The notes below the pieces were generated by a model that was not told the DNA's origin, did not search any database, and worked only from the letters and a program-made list of their open reading frames with translations. From CAZWLY01 sp964634465 (lineage in GTDB: Bacteria > Desulfobacterota > Desulfarculia > G963662305), in NCBI GenBank assembly GCA_964634465.1, contig CAZWLY010000004.1:221463-285462 (forward strand): a stretch of DNA of 64,000 nt. Reading direction: 5' to 3'. Of this stretch, positions 44,145-54,914 are shown piece after piece (the stretch's first letter is position 1; every line of letters begins with the position of its first letter). The position numbers and the translations under genes are program-made.

Positions 44145-44209
44145 AGGCGAGAGATCGACGGCTGTTCGCAAAACCTCGATCCAGAGACCAAACCGCCGCC
44201 CAGGTGACC

Positions 44210-44647
44210 ATGAATATGGCTGATCGACAACCACCGGCGGCTCGGGGCGCCGCCCGAGAGCCCATCCACGTCGCCGCGGCCGTGCTGGAACACGGCGGTC
44301 GGGTGCTCATCGCCCAGCGCAAGAACGGCCGCTGGGAGTTTCCCGGCGGTAAGATCGAGCCCGGCGAGACGGCTAAGGAGGCTCTGGCCCGGGAGCTCAA
44401 GGAAGAACTGGGCCTCACCGTGCTCGTCGGCGACAAACTGACCGCCGTCGATCACCTCTACCCCGATCGCAGGATCATCCTCCACACTTTTTCCTGCCGC
44501 TTGATCGACGGCCGGCCCAGGGCCATCGACTGTCAGGATTGGCGTTGGGCGGGGGTCGAAGAGTTGCCCGGGTTCGATTTCCTGGAAGCGGACCTGAAGA
44601 TCGTCGATCTGCTGGCGGCCGGCTCGAGACCGCTGGGGAGGCCCTGA
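44210..44647 (+). CDS. Nudix hydrolase, MutT-like
   Basis: The 145-residue protein has a complete Nudix box GGKIEPGETAKEALARELKEELGL (about residues 47-70) and the MutT-type opening IHVAAAVLEHGGRVLIAQRKNGRWEFPGG. It probably hydrolyses 8-oxo-dGTP or another nucleotide. The region after the box (HLYPDRRIILHTFSCRL) matches MutT/CTP pyrophosphohydrolase types. The ATG at 44210 follows CCAGGTG; another in-frame ATG lies six bases on. Confidence 0.9.
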   Translation: MNMADRQPPAARGAAREPIHVAAAVLEHGGRVLIAQRKNGRWEFPGGKIEPGETAKEALARELKEELGLTVLVGDKLTAVDHLYPDRRIILHTFSCRLIDGRPRAIDCQDWRWAGVEELPGFDFLEADLKIVDLLAAGSRPLGRP

Positions 44648-44713
44648 ACCGAACAGGCTCGACTCCTCGATGCGGCCGTTCGCCCGGCCTTCAAGGAAAG
44701 AGAGGCTCGTCTC

Positions 44714-45379
44714 CTAGTCGCCGATCCCGTACTCTTTGGCCAGCGCCTTGCGCCAGAGGGCCAGCCTCTGGGGCGTGTAGACCTCCTCCCAGGCGGCCAG
44801 GAGGTCGTCCAGGGCCACGCCGGGCGAGGTGAAGTGGGTCTTGAGGTAGCTGACATGGGGCCGACCCTCGAGATCGGTGGCCGGCAGCATGGCGTCGTTT
44901 CGCCCGTCGAAGACGACCAGCCGCCAGCCCCGCTCCGTGCACAGGGCCTCCTCAAAGGAGGGCGTGGCCTTGACCCACTTGCCGGCCAGGAACAGCTCGG
45001 CCCAGCAGTGGAAGGTCATCACGTTCGTGCCGAGGTAGTCATAGAGCCCGTCGGGGAGGAGGTGGTTGGCGATGTCGCCGAAGCCCAGCCGGGCCGGGAT
45101 GCCGACGGCCCGGGCCAGGGTGACCAGGAGGGCCGATTTCTGGACGCAGTAACCCTTGCCCCGCTTGAGGGTGGCCTCGGCCGTATAGAAGCTCAGGTCC
45201 CAGAAGGGCACGTAGGGGTTGTAGCGGATGCCGTCGCGGACGAACTCGAACAGGATGATAGCCGCCTCGATATCGTCCTTCGAGCCGGCGATTAGATCGC
45301 GGGCCATGGCGACGACTATTTCGTCGTCGCAGGCGATGGCCGGGGCGGGTTCGAGGTATGCGGCCAGTTCGTCGCTCAT
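44714..45379 (-). CDS. Transglutaminase-like cysteine protein
   Basis: The 221-residue cytosolic protein has the papain/transglutaminase core: catalytic cysteine in KRGKGYCVQKSALLVTLARAVGIPARLGFGD (about 78) and histidine in VMTFHCWAELFLAGKWVKATPSFEEAL (about 122). The usual aspartate region reads ATPSF, which some bacterial members share. It may be a peptidase or amide-bond enzyme; the substrate is unknown. It converges with the Nudix gene and diverges from trpS. Confidence 0.85.
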   Translation of the reverse strand: MSDELAAYLEPAPAIACDDEIVVAMARDLIAGSKDDIEAAIILFEFVRDGIRYNPYVPFWDLSFYTAEATLKRGKGYCVQKSALLVTLARAVGIPARLGFGDIANHLLPDGLYDYLGTNVMTFHCWAELFLAGKWVKATPSFEEALCTERGWRLVVFDGRNDAMLPATDLEGRPHVSYLKTHFTSPGVALDDLLAAWEEVYTPQRLALWRKALAKEYGIGD

Positions 45380-45456
45380 CGACCCATGATGGCCGGTTTT
45401 GGCCGAGCGGTCAAGGTCAACCGCCGCCCGGTCGGCCGGGGAGCCCTTTCACCTTC

Positions 45457-45486
45457 TTGACAATTTTATCTCCGGGGCCGTATAAA
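45457..45486 (+). promoter_or_regulatory. Promoter of trpS
   Basis: TTGACA (45457-45462) and TATAAA (45481-45486) with an 18-base spacer. A GGGAGGC ribosome-binding site follows and the ATG is at 45509, so the leader is about 15 bases. Confidence 0.7.
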
Positions 45487-45508
45487 TTGTTCCTTCGGGA
45501 GGCAAGTT

Positions 45509-46489
45509 ATGTCGGAATCCAGAAAGAGGCGCGTCTTGAGCGGCATCCAGCCCTCGGGCTCACTTCACATCGGCAACTATTTCGGGATGATGAAGCCGAT
45601 GCTCGGCTACCAGGACCGGGCCGAGCTGTTTGTCTTCATCGTCAACTACCACGCCATGACCACCGTCCAGGACGGGCCCCAGTTGGCCCGGGCCACTCTG
45701 GAGGCGGCGGCCGACTGGCTGGCGTTGGGCCTCGACCCGGACAAGTGCTACTTCTGGGTCCAGTCTGACGTCAAGGAGGTGCTCGAGCTGACCTGGATTC
45801 TGTCCAACGTGACCTCCATGGGTCTGTTGGAACGTTGCCATTCCTACAAGGACAAGATCTCCCGGGGGCTGACCCCCAACCACGGTCTGTTCGCCTACCC
45901 GGTGTTGATGGCGGCCGACATCCTGGCCTACAACTCCGAGATCATCCCCGTCGGCAAGGACCAGAAGCAGCACGTCGAGGTCACCAGGGACATCGCCCAG
46001 CGCTTCAACCACATCTACGGCGAGGTCTTCGTTTTGCCCGAACCGGAGATCGGCGAGGAGGCCGTGGTCCCCGGCCTGGACGGCCAGAAGATGAGCAAGT
46101 CCTATGACAACACCATCGACATCTTCCTGGACGAAAAGCAGCTCAAGAAGCGAGTGATGCGCATCGTCACCGACTCGACCCCGGTGGAGGAACCCAAGAA
46201 CCCGGACACCTGCACCCTGTTCGCCCTCTACCGCCTCTTCGCCACCGACTCCGAGGTCGAGGACCTGCGCCGCCGCTACCTCGAACCCGGTCTTCGCTAC
46301 GGCGACGTCAAGCTGGAGCTCTTCGAGCGAATCCGGGACTACTTCGCCCCCTTCAAGGCCGAACGCGACAGGCTCCTGGCCGATCCCGGCTACATCCGCG
46401 ACGTCCTGGCCATGGGCGCGGACAAGGCCCGGGCCGTCTGCCAGCCGATCATGGACGAGGTGAGGCGGGTGGTCGGTTTGAACTATTAG
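45509..46489 (+). CDS. trpS: Tryptophanyl-tRNA synthetase
   Basis: The 326-residue class Ic synthetase charges tRNA-Trp. HIGH is in GIQPSGSLHIGNYFG (about 12-26), KMSKS in PGLDGQKMSKSYDN (about 195), and VLMAADILAYNSEIIPVGKDQKQHVEVTRDIAQRFN is the conserved tryptophan/ATP site. Length matches the family. The gene is monocistronic behind its own promoter. Confidence 0.97.
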   Translation: MSESRKRRVLSGIQPSGSLHIGNYFGMMKPMLGYQDRAELFVFIVNYHAMTTVQDGPQLARATLEAAADWLALGLDPDKCYFWVQSDVKEVLELTWILSNVTSMGLLERCHSYKDKISRGLTPNHGLFAYPVLMAADILAYNSEIIPVGKDQKQHVEVTRDIAQRFNHIYGEVFVLPEPEIGEEAVVPGLDGQKMSKSYDNTIDIFLDEKQLKKRVMRIVTDSTPVEEPKNPDTCTLFALYRLFATDSEVEDLRRRYLEPGLRYGDVKLELFERIRDYFAPFKAERDRLLADPGYIRDVLAMGADKARAVCQPIMDEVRRVVGLNY

Positions 46490-46614
46490 CCCGCGATCGA
46501 GGGCGGCCCGAGTGTAAACCGGCGGGGCGGCGGGAAAAGATAAAAGCCGACCCTCCGCCCTGGACCGACCGCGCCCCAGACCGGCGGCGAGAGACGCTAT
46601 GGCGCGAAACTAAC

Positions 46615-47904
46615 ATGTTCGACCAACCCCTGGTTTACGGCCTCGATGACCGGCCGCCTTTCGGCCGGCTGATCCTCTACGGCCTCCAGTGGACCCTCCT
46701 GACCCTGCCGATTCTGACCATCTCCACCAACCTGACGGCCGATTTCCTGGGCTACGACGGCCCCTATCGGGTCGCCCTGGGCCAGCGATTCTTCATCCTG
46801 ATCGGGTTGACCATGCTCTGTCAGGGCTGGCTGGGCCATCGTCTTCCGCTCATCGACGGCCCGGCCGGGGCGTTGCTGTTGTGCCTGGCCGCCTTGGCCC
46901 CCTACGGCGAGGCCACCGTCCGCGGGGCGATGCTGGCCGGGGGCGTCGCCCTGGCTTTGACCGCCCACTTCAATCTGCTCAAAAGAATCGAGCCGCTCTT
47001 CACCGACAACGTCGTCGGAACGATCGTCCTGCTGATCGCCGTCACCCTGATGCCGTTCATGCTGCCCTTGGTTCTGGGCCGGGACTCGGTCCACCCGGCC
47101 GGCCAACCGGTGGTGGCGGCCCTGGCCCTGGGAGTGATGTTCCTCATCCCGGTCTTGAGCCACTGGCTGTCCGGGTTTCTCAAGACCCTGGCCGTGCTCT
47201 TGGGGTTGATCGCCGGCACGCTGGCCTTCGCCGCCGCCGGCCGGATCGAGGTCAGCGGTCTGGCCGAGGCGCCCTGGCTGTCGCTGCCCCTGCCTTGGCC
47301 GGCGGTGAGGCCGACCTTGAGCTGGGCCGGGGTCGTCTCCGGCGCGCTGGCCTACTTCATCGTCCTGGTCAACCTGATCGGCTCACTGGCCGCGGTCAGG
47401 GCGGTGGTCGGCGGTGGGGGAATGGCCGACCGGATCAGGCGCGGCTCGATCGTCACCGGCTGGGCCGGCGCGGCCAGCGGGCTGATGGGCGTCTACGGGC
47501 CGGTGCCCTACGCCTACTCGCCGGGCGTCATCCTGGCCACCGGCGTCGGCAGCCGCTGGGCCACGGTCACGGCCGGCGGCATCCTGTTGTTCCTGGGCTT
47601 CTGCCAGAAGTTGACCGCCCTGCTGTCGGTGGTGCCGGGGGCGGTGGTGGCGGCGACGCTGATCGCCGGCATGGCCGCCCAGGTCGGATCGGGCATCGGC
47701 ATCTTGAACAACGGCGGCCGGACTCTCACCAGCCGGGACTACTTCATCATCGGCCTGCCGCTGCTCCTGGGGGCGCTATCCTCCATTTTGGGGTCCGAGT
47801 TCATCGACCTGCTGCCCGCCTGGCTGGGACCGTTGGCCGGCAACGGGTTGGTGGTCGGGTTGATCAGCCTGCTCTTGTTGGAGCACGTCCTGCTTCGGGA
47901 CTAG
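46615..47904 (+). CDS. Nucleobase/xanthine-uracil permease family transporter (NCS2)
   Basis: The 429-residue protein has 12 or more hydrophobic segments and NCS2/NAT traits: a first helix block RLILYGLQWTLLTLPILTIS, GLTMLCQGWLGHRLPLIDGPAGALL, then YGPVPYAYSPGVILATGVGSRWATVTAGGILLFLGFCQKLTALLSVVPGAVVAATL with the family's PGAV turn. It probably imports a purine, pyrimidine or related compound with a cation. The sequence is divergent, so specificity is not predicted. It ends before a strong convergent hairpin. Confidence 0.8.
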   Translation: MFDQPLVYGLDDRPPFGRLILYGLQWTLLTLPILTISTNLTADFLGYDGPYRVALGQRFFILIGLTMLCQGWLGHRLPLIDGPAGALLLCLAALAPYGEATVRGAMLAGGVALALTAHFNLLKRIEPLFTDNVVGTIVLLIAVTLMPFMLPLVLGRDSVHPAGQPVVAALALGVMFLIPVLSHWLSGFLKTLAVLLGLIAGTLAFAAAGRIEVSGLAEAPWLSLPLPWPAVRPTLSWAGVVSGALAYFIVLVNLIGSLAAVRAVVGGGGMADRIRRGSIVTGWAGAASGLMGVYGPVPYAYSPGVILATGVGSRWATVTAGGILLFLGFCQKLTALLSVVPGAVVAATLIAGMAAQVGSGIGILNNGGRTLTSRDYFIIGLPLLLGALSSILGSEFIDLLPAWLGPLAGNGLVVGLISLLLLEHVLLRD

Positions 47905-47973
47905 CTCCCGGGTGAGCCGCCCGGCGCCGGAGTCGGCCGAGCAGTGAAGCGAGAGCCCCGGCGGCCCGAAAAG

Positions 47974-48009
47974 GCGACCGGCGGCCCGCGATTGAGCCGC
48001 CGGTCGCCG
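47974..48009. terminator. Strong hairpin between convergent genes
   Basis: GGCGACCGGCGGC (47974-47986) pairs perfectly with GCCGCCGGTCGCC (47997-48009) across a 10-base loop, between the convergent permease and double-cubane genes. Confidence 0.7.
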
Positions 48010-48057
48010 CCCCCTTCACTCCATCCTGTCGCTTCCGGATGGAGCCGGTTCGTCAAG

Positions 48058-49338
48058 TCATCGATTCAGCATTTCCAGGAAGGCCTCGACCCTGGTCTGG
48101 AGCTGGCCGGCGTCCTCCTGGCTGTAGTCGGTCTCCAGGCGCAGGGCGGGGATGCCCTGGTCCTTCAACTCCTGAACCAGCGGGATCGCTTCCATCTGGT
48201 AGGGCTGGCAGAACTGGAGACAGTAATGGATCACGCCCTGGGCGTCGTAAGCGGCGAACATCTCCTTGACGTGCTCCAGTCGGTCCGGATTGGGGGTGAA
48301 CACGGCGCAGTCGATGGCGAAGTAGCGCTCGATGATCGCTTCCATCAGCCCGTCGAGCGTCTCGGCCGAGTCGTCAACCAGGTTGCGGGTCCCCCGTTCG
48401 CCGACGCAGGACTCCTCGCCGACGATAACCGCCCCGGCGCTTTCGACGATATGGGCCACCTTCCAGTTGGGTACGGCCATGGGGCAGCCGGAGACGATGA
48501 GTCGAGGCGCGCCCTTGGCGGTCGCTCCCTGTCCCTTGGCGACGCGCTCTTCCAGCTCGTCGCAAATCTTGTTGACCGCATCGGTGAAGCGGAGTGGATC
48601 GTCGTAGAAGTAGACCTGATTGATGAGAAGCGCGTCCAAACCGGAGATGGGGGCCGGGTCGTGCCGGCGGAGCCGATTCAGCCGGTGGATGGCCCGCCGT
48701 TTGTCGTTGACGATCCTGATGCCCTTCTTCAGCCGCTCGACGTCGATCTTCACCCCGGTGAGTTCCTCCACGGCCGCCAAGAAGCGCCGGTACTCGGCGG
48801 CCAAAAGGGCCTTGCCCTCGGCGGATTTCATCTGGGGCAGGTCCATGACGTAGAGGTTCGGCGTCAGCTTGGCCAGCGTCTCGTAGGACTTCTTCTTGCC
48901 GTCACAGGTGTTCTCGCCGACGACCATGTCGGCCGATTCGATGAAGGGGCAGACCCGGCCCAGCTTGAAGCCGAAGGCCGACTTGATCAGGGCGCAGGTG
49001 TTACGGGGGAGGTACTTCTCCACCTCGTCGACGGCGAAGTCGGCGCCGGTGCAAAGCCCGACCAGGGTGGCGTCGGCCGCCCGGACGATCTCCTCCGGCA
49101 CGAAGACGCAGAAGGAGCCGATGACCTTCCGGCCCTTCTCCTTTTCCTCCAGAAGTTCCTTGATCCTCTCCCCGTGGACCTCGGACATGACGAAGTTGAA
49201 GTAGTCCATGCCCTTGGGGCGGTTTCGCTGGAACAGAAAGACCTCCCGGTAGCCTGTCCCCAGGGTCTTCAAAAGCTGGTCGTGGGCGTCCAGGTCGAGG
49301 CCCAGCCTTCGCCACATCTCCCGGTAGTCAAACGACAT
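48058..49338 (-). CDS. 2-hydroxyacyl-CoA dehydratase D-type, double-cubane cluster protein
   Basis: The 426-residue protein belongs to the benzoyl-CoA reductase / 2-hydroxyglutaryl-CoA dehydratase subunit family, closest in layout to the single-subunit double-cubane proteins (YjiM type). Family cysteines appear in order: GSFCVFVPEEI, NTCALIKSAFGF, VGENTCDGKKKSYE, GCPMA, GEESCVGERG and CLQFCQPYQME. They would hold an unusual Fe-S cluster used for low-potential reductions. The ATP-driven activator normally needed is not adjacent. Substrate unknown. Confidence 0.85.
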   Translation of the reverse strand: MSFDYREMWRRLGLDLDAHDQLLKTLGTGYREVFLFQRNRPKGMDYFNFVMSEVHGERIKELLEEKEKGRKVIGSFCVFVPEEIVRAADATLVGLCTGADFAVDEVEKYLPRNTCALIKSAFGFKLGRVCPFIESADMVVGENTCDGKKKSYETLAKLTPNLYVMDLPQMKSAEGKALLAAEYRRFLAAVEELTGVKIDVERLKKGIRIVNDKRRAIHRLNRLRRHDPAPISGLDALLINQVYFYDDPLRFTDAVNKICDELEERVAKGQGATAKGAPRLIVSGCPMAVPNWKVAHIVESAGAVIVGEESCVGERGTRNLVDDSAETLDGLMEAIIERYFAIDCAVFTPNPDRLEHVKEMFAAYDAQGVIHYCLQFCQPYQMEAIPLVQELKDQGIPALRLETDYSQEDAGQLQTRVEAFLEMLNR

Positions 49339-49456
49339 ATCTTTCTCCCCGCTGTGTGGTGCTCGACGGATTCGCCGGCACTATATATCGCTGAATATGA
49401 TTTGAAAAATAGGAAAGATCGATAAAACGAGCCGTCTCGAATCGGTCGGACGCCAC

Positions 49457-49487
49457 CCCCGGCGAAACGAATCGCCCCCCGCCGGGG
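49457..49487 (-). terminator. Possible terminator hairpin after the acetoacetyl-CoA synthetase gene
   Basis: CCCCGGC (49457-49463) pairs with GCCGGGG (49481-49487). It lies between the 3' end of the synthetase gene and the start of the double-cubane gene on the same strand. No U-tract. Confidence 0.35.
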
Positions 49488-49525
49488 CAGGGGGCGAAGG
49501 ACGGTCCGGCCGGGGCCGGGGTAGG

Positions 49526-51478
<1,953 letters not shown>

Positions 51479-51627
51479 AGTCTGGCCTCCTGACCGTCTT
51501 TAGGGGCGTTGACCACGGGAAATGACTCGTTAAATGTAGCCCCAGGCGGGCGATCAGGTCAAGTGGGATTGGCCGCCGCTCCGGGCGGTTCGGGATGCCC
51601 GGGCCGGGGCCGAGCAGGCGAACGCTC

Positions 51628-54255
51628 TCAGGCCAACGTTTTGCTGAACACCTTCAGCCCGAACCGGTTCTCATAGAGGAACTCGCCCTTGACCTTGACC
51701 GCCCGGCCGTCTTCGTCCGGCGGCAGCAGGCTCAAAAGGACCGCGTTGCGCCTCGGCGAGAAGAAGAAGCGGTGGGCCTTGTAGCGCCGGCCGGCTCGCC
51801 GGCCCACGATCTGGCTGCCCTTGGCCCACCGGGCGGCCTTGTACATCAAGGAGTTGGGGATATTGGTGATCGGCGAGGCGATCCACTGGTCGATGCGGCG
51901 TTCGGCGTCGATATCGATGCGGACGTAGCCGCCGACGTGGACGTCGCCGCCGACGAGCACCGCCCGCTTGGCCCCGGGTGGATGGGCGGTCAGGAAGTCG
52001 GCCAGTCGGGCGATGATCGTGTCTCGGGTCAGGATGTTGAGCCGGAAGGGGAGCTGATCCCGAAGGTCGTCGTCCACCGCCTCGAAGTCGAAGAGTTTTT
52101 CCAGCCCCCTGAAGGCTGGCGCCAGCCTGTCGGCGACGAAGTCCAGCCGCCAGGGCTGGAAGAAGACCGGCGGCGTGGAGGTTACGACGATGAGCACTTC
52201 TGCCCGCCGACCGGCCTCGGCCGCCCAGGCCTCGAACCGCTCCATCTGATCCGCGCCGTAGGGGTGGAACTCGTCGGCCTGCCTGAAGCAGCGGTGCATC
52301 CGGTTGTCGAAGACGAAGAGCGAGGCCGGGCCGATGTCAATGGTGAACTGGAAGTCGTGTTCCGAATCGGGCGGCGGGTTGCCCAGGCTCTGGTACAGCC
52401 GGAAGGCCTCGGCGGCGGCCAGGAATTTTTCGTAAGCGCTGGTTTTGAACCGATCGCCGTCGAAATCGTGGACGTTGCAGCCCCAACCGTCGCGGATCTC
52501 GTGATCGTCCCAGATCATGTAGCCGGGCGCGAGGCGCATCAGCTCGGCCCAGAACGGGTGAGACCAGAAGCGGTCATAAACCTGGCCGTAGCTTCTGAGT
52601 CGGGCGGCGAACCGCTCCGCCTCGTCGGGCCAGGGGAGATACAGTTCGTCCTGCCAGAAGTCGTCGGCGTAGATCTGATCGCCGATGTAGAAGCCGGCGT
52701 CGGGGATGAGCTCCGGCCGCCGCTCCATCTCGGCCAGCAGCCGGCCGAGGAACCGGTTGCCGGCCTCGCCGTCCCAGCCGACGTGGAAGGGGTGGTTGCA
52801 CGAGGCGAACAGGAGACGAGTGACTTCGCCCTCGGCCTTGGGAGTGGTGAAGCGCCACGATGTCGGCGTGGCGTTCAGCCGTTCGCCCGGCAGGTTGCGC
52901 CTAGTCAGCGGCCAGGCCCGGCCGTTTCGGTCCAACCGCGACAGGCGAAACTCGTACTCGGTTTCGGGCGTCAGCCCCTCGAAGACCCAGTGCCTGGTCC
53001 GCTCGTTCTCCCGGCCCAACTCCGCCTCCAGGGCGAGCGGCTCGCCGCCGGGCGGAAACAGCTCGGCCCGGTAGCGACCCGGTTCCGAGACCGCCGTGAA
53101 GACGGTCAGGCGGTCGGGCCGGGAGTGGCGCAGGAACGGCCCCAACCTGAGCGGCCGCCGGTTGAGCCGGGCCCGGGCGGTGATCAGCGAGGCGTCGCTT
53201 TCGACCTCGGCCGGCAGCTCAGCCAGGAACCGGGCGGTCAACTCCCACAGCTTGGCGACGTGCTTTTCGGTGACCAGATACTTGGTGTGGGCCGACAGCG
53301 GCCACAGGTAGCGGCGATGCCACTGTTCGTCCGGGTTGGCCAGCCGGGGGTGAAAGATCGGCCCGCCGATGACGTCGAAGAGATCGTAGATGTTGTACCA
53401 GCCGAGATCGAGATCGAGGTCGAAGTCCCGCTCGTAGTCGAAGTCTTTGTCGATGACCGGCATGGCCCACAGCGGTCCGCCCAGGACCACCCAGCCCAAC
53501 GGCACGCCGGCCCGGCGAAGCTGGCGCTTGAGTTGATCCAGGGCGAAGACGGCGCCCAGGCTGTGACTGACGATGACCAGCGACCGGGGCCGGTCCACGG
53601 CCAGGATGTCGGTCAAGACCCGGTTGAAGCGCTGGTTTATCGCCGCCCGGACCTCGACGTCGTCCAGGCGGGTGATGTCCTCGAGGTATTCCATCAGTCC
53701 GCCGGCGATCTTGCTGGTCAGGCCGTACTGGTAGAAGCCAAAAAGGCAGACGAGCCCGTGGAGACAGGCCGCGATCAGGCCGGCCAGAGCGCCCAGCATG
53801 ATGCCCAGACCCAGAAAGGCCAGCCTCGAGTAGAGCCAAAACCCCTTCCACCAACCGACCCCCGGCGGGACCAGGCGGCCGTAGTGGGCGGAAAAGAGCT
53901 TTTGGGCCAACCAGCCTAAAATGCGTAAGAATTCGATCGGGCTGGGCGTAACGCCGCCGTCCAGGTCGGCCCAGAAAAACTCGCGGAGCCGGACCCGCAC
54001 CCCGTTACCCGGCGAGGTTGCGGCGTTGGGATCGACGGGTTTGAGCAGCAGGTCGAAGCCTCGATCCAGGCTGGCCCTGGCCCCGACCGGTCGCGTGGTC
54101 ACCTCGGCCTGGGTTCTTAAGCGTCGATTGAGGAAGTCGAACAACCCGGCCTGGAAAGCCTCCAGTTCGGACCACCGTTCCTGGTTGCCCACCCCGTGGG
54201 CGATGACCATCACGCAGTCGGGACGTCCCGGGCCTCCACCACGTCCGCCGGCCAT
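51628..54255 (-). CDS. Fusion of a serine-hydrolase-like domain, membrane segment and PhoD-type phosphatase
   Basis: The 875-residue protein has three parts. Residues about 10-300 look like an alpha/beta hydrolase or lipase: VMVIAHGVGNQERWSELEAF at the start and the nucleophile elbow VIVSHSLGAVFALDQLKRQL near 231. A long hydrophobic pair of segments (about 140-180) interrupts this domain. A beta-sandwich resembling FN3/PhoD_N (about 380-475) follows, and then a PhoD-like metallophosphatase (about 480-860) with LLFASCNHP, FYIGDQIYADDFW near 520, MIWDDHEIRDGWG near 580 and VLVGGDVHVGGYV. No signal peptide. The ATG follows GGAGGTGGAAC. The combined function is unknown. Confidence 0.85.
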   Translation of the reverse strand: MAGGRGGGPGRPDCVMVIAHGVGNQERWSELEAFQAGLFDFLNRRLRTQAEVTTRPVGARASLDRGFDLLLKPVDPNAATSPGNGVRVRLREFFWADLDGGVTPSPIEFLRILGWLAQKLFSAHYGRLVPPGVGWWKGFWLYSRLAFLGLGIMLGALAGLIAACLHGLVCLFGFYQYGLTSKIAGGLMEYLEDITRLDDVEVRAAINQRFNRVLTDILAVDRPRSLVIVSHSLGAVFALDQLKRQLRRAGVPLGWVVLGGPLWAMPVIDKDFDYERDFDLDLDLGWYNIYDLFDVIGGPIFHPRLANPDEQWHRRYLWPLSAHTKYLVTEKHVAKLWELTARFLAELPAEVESDASLITARARLNRRPLRLGPFLRHSRPDRLTVFTAVSEPGRYRAELFPPGGEPLALEAELGRENERTRHWVFEGLTPETEYEFRLSRLDRNGRAWPLTRRNLPGERLNATPTSWRFTTPKAEGEVTRLLFASCNHPFHVGWDGEAGNRFLGRLLAEMERRPELIPDAGFYIGDQIYADDFWQDELYLPWPDEAERFAARLRSYGQVYDRFWSHPFWAELMRLAPGYMIWDDHEIRDGWGCNVHDFDGDRFKTSAYEKFLAAAEAFRLYQSLGNPPPDSEHDFQFTIDIGPASLFVFDNRMHRCFRQADEFHPYGADQMERFEAWAAEAGRRAEVLIVVTSTPPVFFQPWRLDFVADRLAPAFRGLEKLFDFEAVDDDLRDQLPFRLNILTRDTIIARLADFLTAHPPGAKRAVLVGGDVHVGGYVRIDIDAERRIDQWIASPITNIPNSLMYKAARWAKGSQIVGRRAGRRYKAHRFFFSPRRNAVLLSLLPPDEDGRAVKVKGEFLYENRFGLKVFSKTLA

Positions 54256-54502
54256 GTTCCACCTCCAGATCGCCGCCGGTTTGGCCGCTCATCGAATTGT
54301 GATACAATGATTGCGTTCGATTAATAGTCGGCCGAGCGACAATTCGAGTCAAGGCCGCCGAATGACGATTATACTTTTTCCTTGCCTTGGCTCGCAAAAA
54401 CGGGTAATGTTTGCCTCCGTTCGCCCGACGGGTGAAGATCAATCTCTCGGCCGAGGGCCGGTCCGCTTGCCGAAGGCTTTCAAGCGGATAGTAAAGGGGG
54501 TG

Positions 54503-54706
54503 TTGGCTATAATCACCGTCAAGGTTGAAGGCAACAACGTCAACCAGGCGATCAAGAAGCTGAAGAAGAAGATGGAGCGGGAGGGCTTCTTCCGCGAGAT
54601 CAAGAAGCGCCGTTACTATGAGAAGCCTTCCGAGAAGCGGCGTCGGCAGCAGATGGAGTCGCTGAGGCGTTTGCGCAAGAAGATGAAGCGCCGTCGCAGC
54701 GCCTGA
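54503..54706 (+). CDS. rpsU: Ribosomal protein S21
   Basis: The 67-residue basic protein is S21 of the small subunit. VKVEGNNVNQAIKKLKKKMEREGFFREIKKRRYYEKPSEKRRRQQ is the family core, followed by a lysine/arginine tail. No ATG exists near the homologous start. TTG at 54503 with AAAGG upstream is my choice; GTG three bases earlier or a rare ATA/ATC a few bases later are possible. It precedes the EF-G gene by 208 bases. Confidence 0.9.
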   Translation: MAIITVKVEGNNVNQAIKKLKKKMEREGFFREIKKRRYYEKPSEKRRRQQMESLRRLRKKMKRRRSA

Positions 54707-54852
54707 GCCGGCCAAGTCGCCGAAAACACCCCGAAGATAGTCTGATCGGCCCGGCCCGGAAGAAGCCCGCCAGCGGCTTTCCGCGGCCGGCCTTTTATGT
54801 CGAGGACGCGTCCGAGCCCGCCGGAAAAAGGCTGCCGGCGCTCGACGACGGC

Positions 54853-54881
54853 TTGACTTCTGCCCGGCGATTGCTGATTAT
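54853..54881 (+). promoter_or_regulatory. Candidate promoter of the EF-G gene
   Basis: TTGACT (54853-54858) is followed after 17 bases by GATTAT (54876-54881). The ATG at 54915 lies about 30 bases beyond. The ribosome-binding site is weak (AGGG). Confidence 0.45.
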
Positions 54882-54914
54882 ACCTTGGTCTCAAGCCAAT
54901 TCAGGGTTTATGTG

